8,748 bases of DNA from Roseovarius sp. (GTDB lineage: Bacteria > Pseudomonadota > Alphaproteobacteria > Rhodobacterales > Rhodobacteraceae): assembly GCA_007125415.1 (NCBI GenBank), contig SLDH01000356.1, positions 1-8,748 on the forward strand, read 5' to 3'. Made by a program: the position numbers and the translations under genes. The first letter of the stretch is position 1, and each line of letters starts with the position of its first letter. Positions 1-6,269 of the stretch are shown here, piece after piece. Below the pieces are notes generated by a model, which saw only the letters and a program-made list of their open reading frames with translations, was not told the DNA's origin and searched no databases.

Positions 1-52
1 CTTTGGCGAAGGCGATCTGTGTCGGGTCGTTGGTCTGCATGAGCAATTTCAT
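1..52 (-). CDS. DUF2007-type small protein, N-terminal 17 codons (partial)
   Basis: Only the first 17 codons are inside the window; the gene runs off the left edge. Reading on the minus strand from the ATG at 52-50, the peptide begins MKLLMQTNDPTQIAFAK. This closely resembles the start of DUF2007 proteins ('putative signal transducing protein'), small proteins of roughly 70-80 residues whose N-terminus typically reads M-K/R-E-L-x-R-T-N-D-P-x-x-I-x-F-A. AGGA lies only two bases before the ATG. The gene is divergent from the polyprenyl synthase, with about 56 bases between the start codons; I recall this neighbour pairing from other Rhodobacteraceae. The biochemical function of the family is not established. 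The identification rests on 17 residues, so it is tentative. Confidence 0.55.
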   Translation of the reverse strand, partial: MKLLMQTNDPTQIAFAK

Positions 53-61
53 AATCCTGAG

Positions 62-88
62 ATAATGGCAGAGCGTTCTATTTGTCGA
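62..88 (-). promoter_or_regulatory. Weak promoter candidate for the DUF2007-type gene
   Basis: On the minus strand, TCGACA (88-83, five of six matches to TTGACA) is followed after 15 bases by CATTAT (67-62, four of six matches to TATAAT). Transcription would start very near the ATG at 52. The spacer is shorter than the usual 16-18 bases, so this is only a candidate. No comparable plus-strand promoter for the polyprenyl synthase is evident in the 56-base divergent gap; its promoter may overlap this one or lie inside the neighbouring gene. Confidence 0.18.
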
Positions 89-108
89 GCGCCAGTGACG
101 GGAGTGTG

Positions 109-1110
109 ATGAGATTGAACGATCTGGCAACCAAACCGCATGAGCGGCTTGCGGCCCATCTGGCGCAGCGCATGACCGAGGTGAACGCGCTCATCGCTGA
201 GCGGATGGCGTCGCGCCATGCGCCGCGCATTCCTGAAGTCACCGCCCATCTGGTGGAAGCGGGCGGCAAGCGCCTGCGCCCGTTGCTCACGCTGGCCTCT
301 GCCGAGATGTGTGGCTATGACGGCCCTTTTGACGTGCATCTGGCCGCGACGGTGGAATTCATCCACACGGCAACGCTTCTGCATGACGACGTTGTGGATG
401 AAAGCGCCCAGCGGCGCGGGCGGCCCACGGCCAATCTTCTATATGACAACAAGTCGAGCGTGCTCGTGGGGGATTACCTTTTCGCGCGATCGTTCCAGCT
501 CATGGTTGAAACCGGCTCGCTGCGGGTGCTGGATATCCTGTCCAACGCGTCGGCGACGATTGCCGAGGGTGAGGTGCTGCAACTGACAGCCGCGCGCGAT
601 CTGCGCACCGATGAGGCGATTTATCTTCAGGTGGTGCGGGGCAAGACAGCCGCGCTTTTCTCTGCGGCAACGGAGGTGGGCGGTGTCATCGCCAGCGCGC
701 CGGAGGAACAGGTGAACGCACTTTTCGCCTATGGCGATGCTCTGGGAATATCCTTCCAGATTGTGGATGATCTGCTGGATTATCAGGGGGATGCTGGCAA
801 AACGGGCAAGAATGTCGGCGATGATTTCCGCGAGCGGAAGCTCACCTTGCCGGTGATCAAGGCCGTGGCACAGGCCGATGAAGGGGAGCGCGCTTTCTGG
901 GCCCGCACCATCGAGAAGGGCGATCAGAGAGAAGGTGATCTTGAAGAGGCGCTGCGCCTTTTGCAGCGTCATGGCGCGCTCGAAGCGACCCGGCAGGATG
1001 CCTTGCAATATGCCCAAAGTGCAAAGGTGGCCCTTGGCAAACTGCCGGATCATCCTCTTCGGGACATGCTGCTGGAGCTTGCTGATTACGTGGTGGCGCG
1101 GGTCAGTTAG
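109..1110 (+). CDS. ispB: Long-chain polyprenyl diphosphate synthase (octa-/decaprenyl type)
   Basis: This all-trans polyprenyl diphosphate synthase adds isopentenyl diphosphate units to an allylic primer to make the ubiquinone side chain in the cytosol. Both Mg-binding aspartate motifs are present: DDVVD at residues 93-97 and DDLLD at 220-224. The GGKRLRP substrate-binding segment lies about 40 residues before the first motif. Residue 88, five positions before the first Asp motif, is Ala rather than an aromatic residue; in this family that fits a long product. Alphaproteobacteria of this type normally make ubiquinone-10, so decaprenyl diphosphate is the likely product, but chain length is inferred. 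I chose the ATG at 109 (333 residues), preceded by GGGAG at 100-104; the frame also offers a TTG at 82 and a GTG at 106. It converges on ispE, 107 bases away. Confidence 0.93.
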   Translation: MRLNDLATKPHERLAAHLAQRMTEVNALIAERMASRHAPRIPEVTAHLVEAGGKRLRPLLTLASAEMCGYDGPFDVHLAATVEFIHTATLLHDDVVDESAQRRGRPTANLLYDNKSSVLVGDYLFARSFQLMVETGSLRVLDILSNASATIAEGEVLQLTAARDLRTDEAIYLQVVRGKTAALFSAATEVGGVIASAPEEQVNALFAYGDALGISFQIVDDLLDYQGDAGKTGKNVGDDFRERKLTLPVIKAVAQADEGERAFWARTIEKGDQREGDLEEALRLLQRHGALEATRQDALQYAQSAKVALGKLPDHPLRDMLLELADYVVARVS

Positions 1111-1203
1111 CGGATGGTGCGTCTGATCGGCTTCTGTCTCGCTTGACGACAGGGCATGCGGACGCCCGAGCGGAGATGAACCTCAACCGGCGCGACATGC
1201 TCT

Positions 1204-1216
1204 TGGCCGACGGCCA
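1204..1216 (-). other. Small stem-loop just after the ispE stop
   Basis: TGGCC (1204-1208) and GGCCA (1212-1216) form a perfect 5-base stem around a 3-base loop. It begins one base beyond the ispE stop codon (1220-1218) in the direction of transcription. No U-rich tail follows, so it is at best a weak terminator or a 3'-end hairpin. The rest of the 107-base convergent gap (1111-1217) shows no clear bidirectional terminator. Confidence 0.25.
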
Positions 1217-1217
1217 C

Positions 1218-2042
1218 TTATGCGTTGAGCGTGGTCGCCGTGACCCACCAGCCGGGGTTCTGCTCACGCAGGCGCCCCGCTGCCGAACGGGCCGTTTCCT
1301 TGTCCGAGTAGAGCCCGAAACATGTCCCGCCCGATCCGGACATGCGGGTGAGCAGGCAGCCCGGCGTTCGCGACAGGGTATCGAAGACCTGCGAGATCAC
1401 CGGTGCCGCGGCCATCGCCGGGGCCTGCAGATCATTGCGCATCGTACCCAGCCACCTTGCAAGCTCGACCGCGTTCAGGCCCGATGGCAGTTTCTCGGGC
1501 AGGGGAGAATTGTCGCGCTTCTGCAGATGTCTGAACACGTCGACCGTGGGCACGGGCCGGCCCGGATTTACCAGCACCGCCTCTAGCGCGGGCAGGCCCG
1601 CCACAGGCTCCACCCTCTCACCGATCCCACGCATACGCGCCGCCGAACGGGCCAGACAAACAGGCACATCCGCCCCAAGCTCTATCGCTTCGGCCGGGAT
1701 CGCCTTGCCGGTGATCAGCGATATCGCCGTCAGAACCGCCGCGGCGTCGGACGACCCGCCCCCCAGACCCGCCGCATGGGGAAGCCGCTTCTTGACTTTC
1801 ATCGCCACGGGCACATTCATCAGCCGCGCGGCGCGTATCATGAGGTTGCTTTCGTCCACGGGCACCCCTTCGCTCATCCGGCCTTCGACCTGGAGCGACG
1901 TTTCATCGGCCAACGAGACGGAAACCCGATCGCCGTAATCGGCAAACATCACAAGCGAATCAATCAGGTGATAGCCATCGGCGCGCTGACCAATGACATG
2001 CAAAGCGAGATTGACCTTCGCGGGGGCGAGGAACTTACCCAT
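1218..2042 (-). CDS. ispE: 4-diphosphocytidyl-2-C-methyl-D-erythritol kinase (IspE)
   Basis: IspE phosphorylates the 2-hydroxyl of CDP-methylerythritol with ATP, the fourth step of the methylerythritol phosphate (MEP) route to isopentenyl diphosphate. It belongs to the GHMP kinase family. The 274-residue protein has the N-terminal PAKVNLAL segment with catalytic Lys9, the glycine-rich ATP loop GLGGGSSDAAA at residues 92-102, and LGADVP with the catalytic Asp at 125. A second glycine-rich stretch, RMSGSGGTCFGL, lies in the C-terminal third. The length is normal for the family. The start is the ATG at 2042-2040: family homology begins there, and it overlaps the last codons of the upstream TPR gene by 8 bases (ATGGGTAA), which suggests coupled translation. 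The frame stays open upstream to about 2381, but that stretch lies inside the TPR gene and has no kinase similarity. Confidence 0.95.
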   Translation of the reverse strand: MGKFLAPAKVNLALHVIGQRADGYHLIDSLVMFADYGDRVSVSLADETSLQVEGRMSEGVPVDESNLMIRAARLMNVPVAMKVKKRLPHAAGLGGGSSDAAAVLTAISLITGKAIPAEAIELGADVPVCLARSAARMRGIGERVEPVAGLPALEAVLVNPGRPVPTVDVFRHLQKRDNSPLPEKLPSGLNAVELARWLGTMRNDLQAPAMAAAPVISQVFDTLSRTPGCLLTRMSGSGGTCFGLYSDKETARSAAGRLREQNPGWWVTATTLNA

Positions 2043-3753
2043 CCTCGTCGGCCACGCGCAGCGGTTCGGCACCCTCTTCCTCAAGCACGACATCGAGCCC
2101 CACTTCGAGCTTGCGGCGGATGCGCGCCGGGTCGATGTCAGGGGTGGGGATGTCATCGTCGAGAAAGGAAAGCGCGCGCTTCCACTGGAACCGCGCCTCG
2201 GTATAGCGGCCCACGGCCCAGAGTACATCGCCCAGATGGTCATTGATGACCGGATCAACCGGCTCGAGCTCAACCGCGCGCTCCATATGTATGACCGCTT
2301 CCTCGTAACGGCCCAGCCGATAGAGAACCCAGCCCAGACTGTCGACGATATAGCCGGATTCGGGCTGCGCGGCGACCGCACGCTCGATCATGTCGAGCGC
2401 CTCATCAAGCTTGATCTGCTCTTCCACCAGCGAATAGCCCAGATAGTTCAGCACCTGAGGGTGCTCGGGGTTCAATTCCAGGGCGCGCCGGAAATCGGGT
2501 TCGGCCAGTTCCCAGTTGCCTTGTCGCTCATTGCTGATCGCGCGGGTATAATAGGCAAACCAATGGGGCGTGCCCAACTCTTCGTAAAGCGCGATGGCGC
2601 GGTCATAGGCGGCCACGGCATCGGCATATTCTTCGAGAAAACGGTGCATGTCGCCGGCGGCCACATGGATTGCGGGCAGGTCGGGGTAACTCTTGGCGAG
2701 GGACGCCAGCACCTCGACAGCGGCCTCCGTCCGCCCGGCCCGGCGCAGGGATTCCGCGCGGCCCATCTCCGCGATGTGGAAACTTGGATGATCCACCGGC
2801 ACGTGCTTGTAGACGTCATTGGCGAGCCCGTAGCGCTCAAGTGCTTCCAGCAACTCGGCCGTCATCAGGATCGCTTCGACGTGATCCGGGTTCAGGTGCA
2901 TGGCGGAACGGGCATAGATCAGCACATAATCATCGGTACTGTCCTGAGAGAGGGCCTGCCCGATGGTGAAGAACACCTCGGCCGCACCATCCTTTGCGCC
3001 GCGCACACGTGTGAAGGGCAGCGTTTCACCGGCCTCCAGACGTTCGGCAATGCCGATCAGTTCGAGGTCAAGGTTGCCGCTGAAAACCTCGTTCAGCATG
3101 GTAACCGCGTCGTCATTGCGCCCCAGCTGGCTCAGCACTTCAGCATGTGCGATGGTGCTGGGGCGGGTCTGCTGCATCGGGCCGCTTGTCTGCCCCGAGA
3201 GGATGCCATCAGCCGTTTCGAAATCACCCACCGAGGCCAGGGCCAGGGCCTTGTGATACATCGCGAAGCTGCGCAACCCACGCTCTTCGGACACGGTGTC
3301 GAACTTTGCAAGGGCCGCTTCCATGTCGCCTTTGCCACGCAATATCCACCCGGCAATCAGCCCGTCGGCCAGCATGCCGATGCCACGACCCTCCTCGATG
3401 CGTGTGAGCACGGCGTCGTGGTCTTCCCGCGCGATTTCATCGACCATCAGGACGATCTGCGCCACCTGGCTGCGCAGTTCATCCGCCTCGATCTTGCGGG
3501 CGATGGGCAGGGCCTTGTCCAACTGGCCAAGAGACAGATGCGCCACGACCGCGCTTTCGAGAATTTGCGGATTTGACGGATCCTGCGTCAGTGCCCTTGT
3601 GAAATACTGTGCGGCCGCTTCGAAATCGTGATCGAAACGTGCCTGGCGCCCGGCGAGATATGACCCGATGTCTCCATCATTTGCCATCGCCGGTGCAACT
3701 GCATCGACCATCAGGACAAGAGCGGCGGTCAAGGTCAAGGATCTGGATGTCAA
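2035..3753 (-). CDS. Exported tetratricopeptide-repeat protein
   Basis: A 572-residue TPR protein with a probable cleavable signal peptide. Residues 1-24 have an early Arg, a hydrophobic core (LTLTAALVLMV) and an AMA-ND type cleavage site, so it should act in the periplasm or at the outer membrane. Helical repeats cover much of the chain. They are clearest at about 29-88 and 395-531, where the segments LNYLGYSLVEE, YIVDSLGWVLYRLGRYEEA and PVINDHLGDVLWAVGRYTEA typify a conserved proteobacterial family. A charged tail of about 41 residues follows. The start is a TTG at 3753-3751: a TGA lies just upstream in frame with no ATG or GTG between, and the signal peptide begins there. Other in-frame TTG codons follow at residues 6 and 8. 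The molecular role is unknown; TPRs bind partner proteins. A related Pseudomonas protein (PA4667) lies near lolB and ispE, so the linkage to ispE is broad. Confidence 0.85.
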   Translation of the reverse strand: MTSRSLTLTAALVLMVDAVAPAMANDGDIGSYLAGRQARFDHDFEAAAQYFTRALTQDPSNPQILESAVVAHLSLGQLDKALPIARKIEADELRSQVAQIVLMVDEIAREDHDAVLTRIEEGRGIGMLADGLIAGWILRGKGDMEAALAKFDTVSEERGLRSFAMYHKALALASVGDFETADGILSGQTSGPMQQTRPSTIAHAEVLSQLGRNDDAVTMLNEVFSGNLDLELIGIAERLEAGETLPFTRVRGAKDGAAEVFFTIGQALSQDSTDDYVLIYARSAMHLNPDHVEAILMTAELLEALERYGLANDVYKHVPVDHPSFHIAEMGRAESLRRAGRTEAAVEVLASLAKSYPDLPAIHVAAGDMHRFLEEYADAVAAYDRAIALYEELGTPHWFAYYTRAISNERQGNWELAEPDFRRALELNPEHPQVLNYLGYSLVEEQIKLDEALDMIERAVAAQPESGYIVDSLGWVLYRLGRYEEAVIHMERAVELEPVDPVINDHLGDVLWAVGRYTEARFQWKRALSFLDDDIPTPDIDPARIRRKLEVGLDVVLEEEGAEPLRVADEDG

Positions 3754-3787
3754 GCTCGTCTGCCCTCGTCTTCATGCGATATGCTGA

Positions 3788-3816
3788 AACCTAGTATGCG
3801 CAGGCCCCGCTGTCCA
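3788..3816 (-). promoter_or_regulatory. Possible promoter for the TPR-ispE pair
   Basis: Minus-strand TGGACA (3816-3811, five of six matches to TTGACA) is separated by exactly 17 bases from TAGGTT (3793-3788, three of six matches to TATAAT). This places a start site near 3781, some 28 bases before the TTG start codon. The -10 match is poor, so the call rests mainly on the -35 and the spacing. It lies just beyond the hairpin that follows the ETF-QO gene, which would let the TPR-ispE pair be transcribed on its own. Confidence 0.22.
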
Positions 3817-3820
3817 TGCG

Positions 3821-3851
3821 CGGGGGCGGTCCATTGCCTGCACCGCCCCCG
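3821..3851 (-). terminator. Strong GC hairpin after the ETF-QO gene
   Basis: CGGGGGCGGT (3821-3830) and ACCGCCCCCG (3842-3851) are perfect reverse complements: a 10-base stem with an 11-base loop. It starts 22 bases beyond the ETF-QO stop codon on the minus strand. There is no U-tract on either side in either orientation, so it is not a textbook intrinsic terminator. It could act as a pause site, as a U-less terminator, or as a 3'-end stabilising hairpin for the ETF-QO message. Confidence 0.5.
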
Positions 3852-3873
3852 ACATCACCGAATGGTGACAGGT

Positions 3874-5523
3874 TCACATGTTGGGATAGTTGGGTCCGTC
3901 GCCGCCCTGTGGGGTGACCCAGTTGATGTTCTGGCTCGGATCCTTGATGTCACAGGTCTTGCAATGCACGCAGTTCTGGAAGTTGATGACGAAGCGCGCA
4001 TCTTTCCCTTCCTCCTCGACCACCTCATAAACCCCTGCGGGGCAATAGCGCTGGGCGGGTTCGGCATAGGCGGGCAGGTTCACTGAAATGGGGATGCTTG
4101 CATCCTTCAGGGTCAGGTGCGCGGGCTGACTTTCCTCATGGTTGGTCATCGAGAAGCTGACATTGGTCAGCCGGTCAAAGCTGAGCGTGCCATCGGGCTT
4201 GGGATAGTCGATGGGCTTGTGCTTCGAGGCTTTCTCGGTAGCGTCGGCATCCGTCTTGTCATGGCCCACCGTGCCGAAGAGCGAGAAGCCTGCGGTGTTC
4301 GTCCACATGTCGAGCCCCCCGGCGAAGAGCGAGGCGACGAGCCCGTATTTCGACCAGATGGGTTTCACGTTGCGCACGCGCTTGAGGTCCTTTCCGATGG
4401 GGCCTTCGCGGACTTCAGTCTCGTAGTCTGACAACTCATCCGTGCTGCGCCCGGCCTCGATCGCGGAGTGAGCGGCCTCGGCGGCGGCGATCCCTGAAAG
4501 CATGGCGTTGTGATTGCCCTTGATGCGCGGCACGTTGACCATCCCCACCGAACAGCCAAGCAGCGCCACACCCGGCGCCACCATCTTGGGCATGGACTGA
4601 TAGCCGCCCTCGGTAATGGCCCGCGCACCATAGGCCACGCGCTTGCCGCCCTTGAGCAGTTCCGCGACCATCGGGTGATGCTTGAAACGCTGGAATTCCA
4701 TGTAGGGGAAGAGATAAGGGTTCTTATAGTTGAGATGCACCACGAACCCGACATAGACCTGATTGTTATCAAGGTGATAGATGAAGGAGCCGCCCCCGGC
4801 ATTGCCCTCGAGCGGCCAGCCCATGGTGTGGGTGACGCTGCCTTCGCGATGCTTCTCCGGGTCGATCTCCCAGATCTCCTTCATGCCGAGCCCGTATTTC
4901 TGCGGCTCCTTGCCATTGGCCAGTCCGTATTTCTCGATCACCTGTTTTGACAGGCTGCCACGCACACCTTCACTGAGGAAAACATATTTGCCATGTAGCT
5001 CCATACCCGGCTCATAGCTGGGGCCGGGTGTGCCATCGGAATTCTTGCCGAATTCACCTGCCACGACACCCTTCACACGGCCCTCTTCATCATAGACCAT
5101 TTCCGAGCAGGACATGCCTGGAAAGATTTCGATGCCCATCGCCTCGGCCTGTTCGGCCATCCAGCGGCAGACATTGCCCATCGAAACGATGTAATTTCCG
5201 TGATTGTTCATCAGCGGCGGCATCGGCCAGTTCGGTATCCGGATTTGTCCGGCTTCGCCCAGCATGTAGAAATTGTCGTCCTTGACGGGGACATTGAGCG
5301 GCGCGCCCTTCTCCTTCCAGTCGGGGATCAGCTTGTCGAGCCCGCAAGGGTCCAGCACAGCGCCCGAAAGGATATGCGCCCCAACTTCCGAGCCCTTCTC
5401 GAGCACGACGATCTCGCGGCTTTCGTCGAGTTGCTTCAGGCGGATCGCGGCCGACAGCCCGGCAGGACCCGCCCCCACGATCACCACATCATATTCCATC
5501 GTTTCGCGTTCGATTTCGGACAT
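3874..5523 (-). CDS. Electron transfer flavoprotein-ubiquinone oxidoreductase (ETF-QO)
   Basis: This membrane-associated flavo-iron-sulfur enzyme passes electrons from reduced electron transfer flavoprotein, fed by fatty-acid and amino-acid acyl-CoA dehydrogenases, to ubiquinone. The 549-residue protein is normal for the family. It has an N-terminal FAD-binding GAGPAG at residues 17-22, a second flavin/quinone-domain segment, GMVNVPRIKGNHNAMLSG, near 327-344, and a C-terminal [4Fe-4S] site with Cys494, Cys518, Cys521 and Cys524 (CVHCKTC). Tyr499 and Thr523 sit where the cluster-neighbouring Tyr and Thr studied in the Rhodobacter sphaeroides enzyme would be. The start is the ATG at 5523-5521, preceded by GAGGAAAGG; a longer frame to 5565 lacks comparable support. 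It is transcribed toward the TPR gene, 120 bases away, with a hairpin in the gap. No etfAB genes are in the window. Confidence 0.96.
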   Translation of the reverse strand: MSEIERETMEYDVVIVGAGPAGLSAAIRLKQLDESREIVVLEKGSEVGAHILSGAVLDPCGLDKLIPDWKEKGAPLNVPVKDDNFYMLGEAGQIRIPNWPMPPLMNNHGNYIVSMGNVCRWMAEQAEAMGIEIFPGMSCSEMVYDEEGRVKGVVAGEFGKNSDGTPGPSYEPGMELHGKYVFLSEGVRGSLSKQVIEKYGLANGKEPQKYGLGMKEIWEIDPEKHREGSVTHTMGWPLEGNAGGGSFIYHLDNNQVYVGFVVHLNYKNPYLFPYMEFQRFKHHPMVAELLKGGKRVAYGARAITEGGYQSMPKMVAPGVALLGCSVGMVNVPRIKGNHNAMLSGIAAAEAAHSAIEAGRSTDELSDYETEVREGPIGKDLKRVRNVKPIWSKYGLVASLFAGGLDMWTNTAGFSLFGTVGHDKTDADATEKASKHKPIDYPKPDGTLSFDRLTNVSFSMTNHEESQPAHLTLKDASIPISVNLPAYAEPAQRYCPAGVYEVVEEEGKDARFVINFQNCVHCKTCDIKDPSQNINWVTPQGGDGPNYPNM

Positions 5524-5615
5524 CGACCTTTCCTCTCTCAAGACGTCGCCGGCAACGGCGCGCACGAAATAAAGTTGCGCCCGTGTTTGCCTGTGCGCGC
5601 GGCCATCGTCAATTG

Positions 5616-5636
5616 TGCCAGCCGTTAATATTGGCA
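5616..5636. promoter_or_regulatory. Spaced inverted repeat TGCCA-N11-TGGCA
   Basis: TGCCA (5616-5620) and TGGCA (5632-5636) are reverse complements separated by 11 bases that include the AT-rich TTAATAT. Arm centres are 16 bases apart, a spacing possible for a dimeric regulator. It lies about 93 bases upstream of the ETF-QO start and 137 upstream of greA. Five-base arms can occur by chance, so this is only a candidate operator. Confidence 0.22.
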
Positions 5637-5731
5637 GCCACGTCGCGTTTTTTCACCCAAGCGCCTCGCGAACGCGCCAATCTGCCGCATCTGCCCTTGC
5701 AAAGCATTCGCAGCACAGTCAATTTATCCAA

Positions 5732-5749
5732 GTGCCCACAATCGGGCAC
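5732..5749 (+). promoter_or_regulatory. Perfect hairpin in the greA leader
   Basis: GTGCCC (5732-5737) and GGGCAC (5744-5749) pair perfectly around a 6-base loop, ending 23 bases before the greA ATG. It could be a leader RNA hairpin close to the ribosome-binding region, or a DNA palindrome bound by a repressor. No U-tract follows, so it is not a typical attenuator. No strong ribosome-binding site is visible before the greA ATG. Confidence 0.35.
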
Positions 5750-5756
5750 GGGCTGT

Positions 5757-5779
5757 GCAATGGACAGACGCAATGGACA
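5757..5779 (+). repeat. Duplicated start-codon segment at greA
   Basis: GCAATGGACA occurs at 5757-5766 and again at 5770-5779, a 13-base offset. Both copies contain an ATG. The second (5773) is the greA start; the first (5760) opens a different frame that continues into greA as far as about 6056 without family similarity. The pattern looks like a short tandem duplication. Confidence 0.6.
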
Positions 5780-6243
5780 AGATACCGATGACCCGCGCGG
5801 GCTTTGCCGCGTTGGAAAAGGAACTCAAGCAATTGAAATCGGAAGATCGTCCCGCGATCATCCGTGCCATCGCGGATGCCCGGGAACATGGCGACCTGTC
5901 CGAAAACGCCGAGTATCATTCGGCCAAGGAAAAGCAGAGCTTCATCGAGGGCCGCATCAAGGAGATCGAGGGGGTGATCAGCCGCGCCGAGGTGATCGAC
6001 CCCACGAAACTTTCCGGCTCCATCAAGTTCGGCGCGACAGTCACCCTTGTCGATGAGGATACGGACGAGGAAAAGACCTATCAGATCGTGGGCGAGCATG
6101 AAGCCCGGATCGAGGCGGGGCTGCTGAACATCAAATCGCCGATCGCCCGCGCTCTCATAGGGAAGGATGAGGGCGACAGTGTCGAGGTTCGCACGCCGGG
6201 TGGTGAGCGCGCTTATGAGGTGCTGAAGGTTCAGTTTATCTGA
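5773..6243 (+). CDS. greA: Transcription elongation factor GreA
   Basis: GreA binds the secondary channel of RNA polymerase and stimulates cleavage of backtracked RNA so that stalled transcription can resume. The 156-residue protein has the expected plan. An N-terminal coiled-coil hairpin (about residues 10-75) carries the conserved tip [16 protein letters not shown] at 40-55, including the acidic residues Asp41 and Glu44 that help position the catalytic Mg. A C-terminal FKBP-like domain includes [14 protein letters not shown] at about 122-135. I chose the ATG at 5773 because family members begin MDKIPMT and the length is then standard. An in-frame GTG lies at 5755, and the Shine-Dalgarno match before 5773 is weak. 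The leader has a hairpin and a duplicated ATG segment. The next gene begins 26 bases downstream on the same strand, so the two are probably co-transcribed. Confidence 0.96.
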   Translation: MDKIPMTRAGFAALEKELKQLKSEDRPAIIRAIADAREHGDLSENAEYHSAKEKQSFIEGRIKEIEGVISRAEVIDPTKLSGSIKFGATVTLVDEDTDEEKTYQIVGEHEARIEAGLLNIKSPIARALIGKDEGDSVEVRTPGGERAYEVLKVQFI

Positions 6244-6269
6244 AAAACCCTTTTTCGCGAGAAAGCGCC

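Larger units (their letters stand above)
5524..5772. promoter_or_regulatory. Divergent control region between ETF-QO and greA
   Basis: These 249 bases hold no convincing gene and must contain the promoters of both divergent genes. On the minus strand a TTGACG lies near 5606-5611 (five of six matches to a -35 box) but has no good -10 partner. On the plus strand TTGGCA (5631-5636) and TTGCAA (5697-5702) are weak -35 candidates, again without a good -10. The region also holds a spaced inverted repeat at 5616-5636, a run of six T at 5648-5653 and a perfect hairpin at 5732-5749. I could not fix either promoter by eye. Confidence 0.6.

Noticed and set aside
439..1053. A 204-codon minus-strand frame opposite the polyprenyl synthase
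   Set aside because: It is a shadow of a gene with both DDxxD motifs; its translation shows no recognisable family or plausible start signal.
1134..1152. CTGTC/GACAG inverted repeat after the polyprenyl synthase, as a terminator
   Set aside because: The stem is only 5 bases with a 9-base loop and no T-tract follows; too weak to call.
2043..2381. N-terminal extension of the IspE frame
   Set aside because: It lies within the TPR coding region in another frame, has no kinase similarity, and IspE homology begins exactly at the ATG at 2042.
1993..3576. A 527-codon plus-strand open frame running opposite the TPR gene
   Set aside because: It is exactly antisense to a gene with a signal peptide and clear TPR repeats, and shows no domain pattern. 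Long antisense frames are expected in GC-rich genomes with strong third-position bias.
5524..5565. Longer N-terminus for ETF-QO
   Set aside because: The ATG at 5523 has a good Shine-Dalgarno sequence (GAGGAAAGG) and gives the standard 549-residue protein; the extension includes that ribosome-binding site.
5600..5620. A sigma-54-like TGGCAC element on the minus strand upstream of ETF-QO
   Set aside because: The GG at the -24 position is not followed at the right spacing by the GC expected at -12.
6243..6255. AAAAA-CCC-TTTTT after greA as a terminator
   Set aside because: An A5/T5 stem with a 3-base loop is too weak, it overlaps the greA stop codon, and the next gene begins only 15 bases later.
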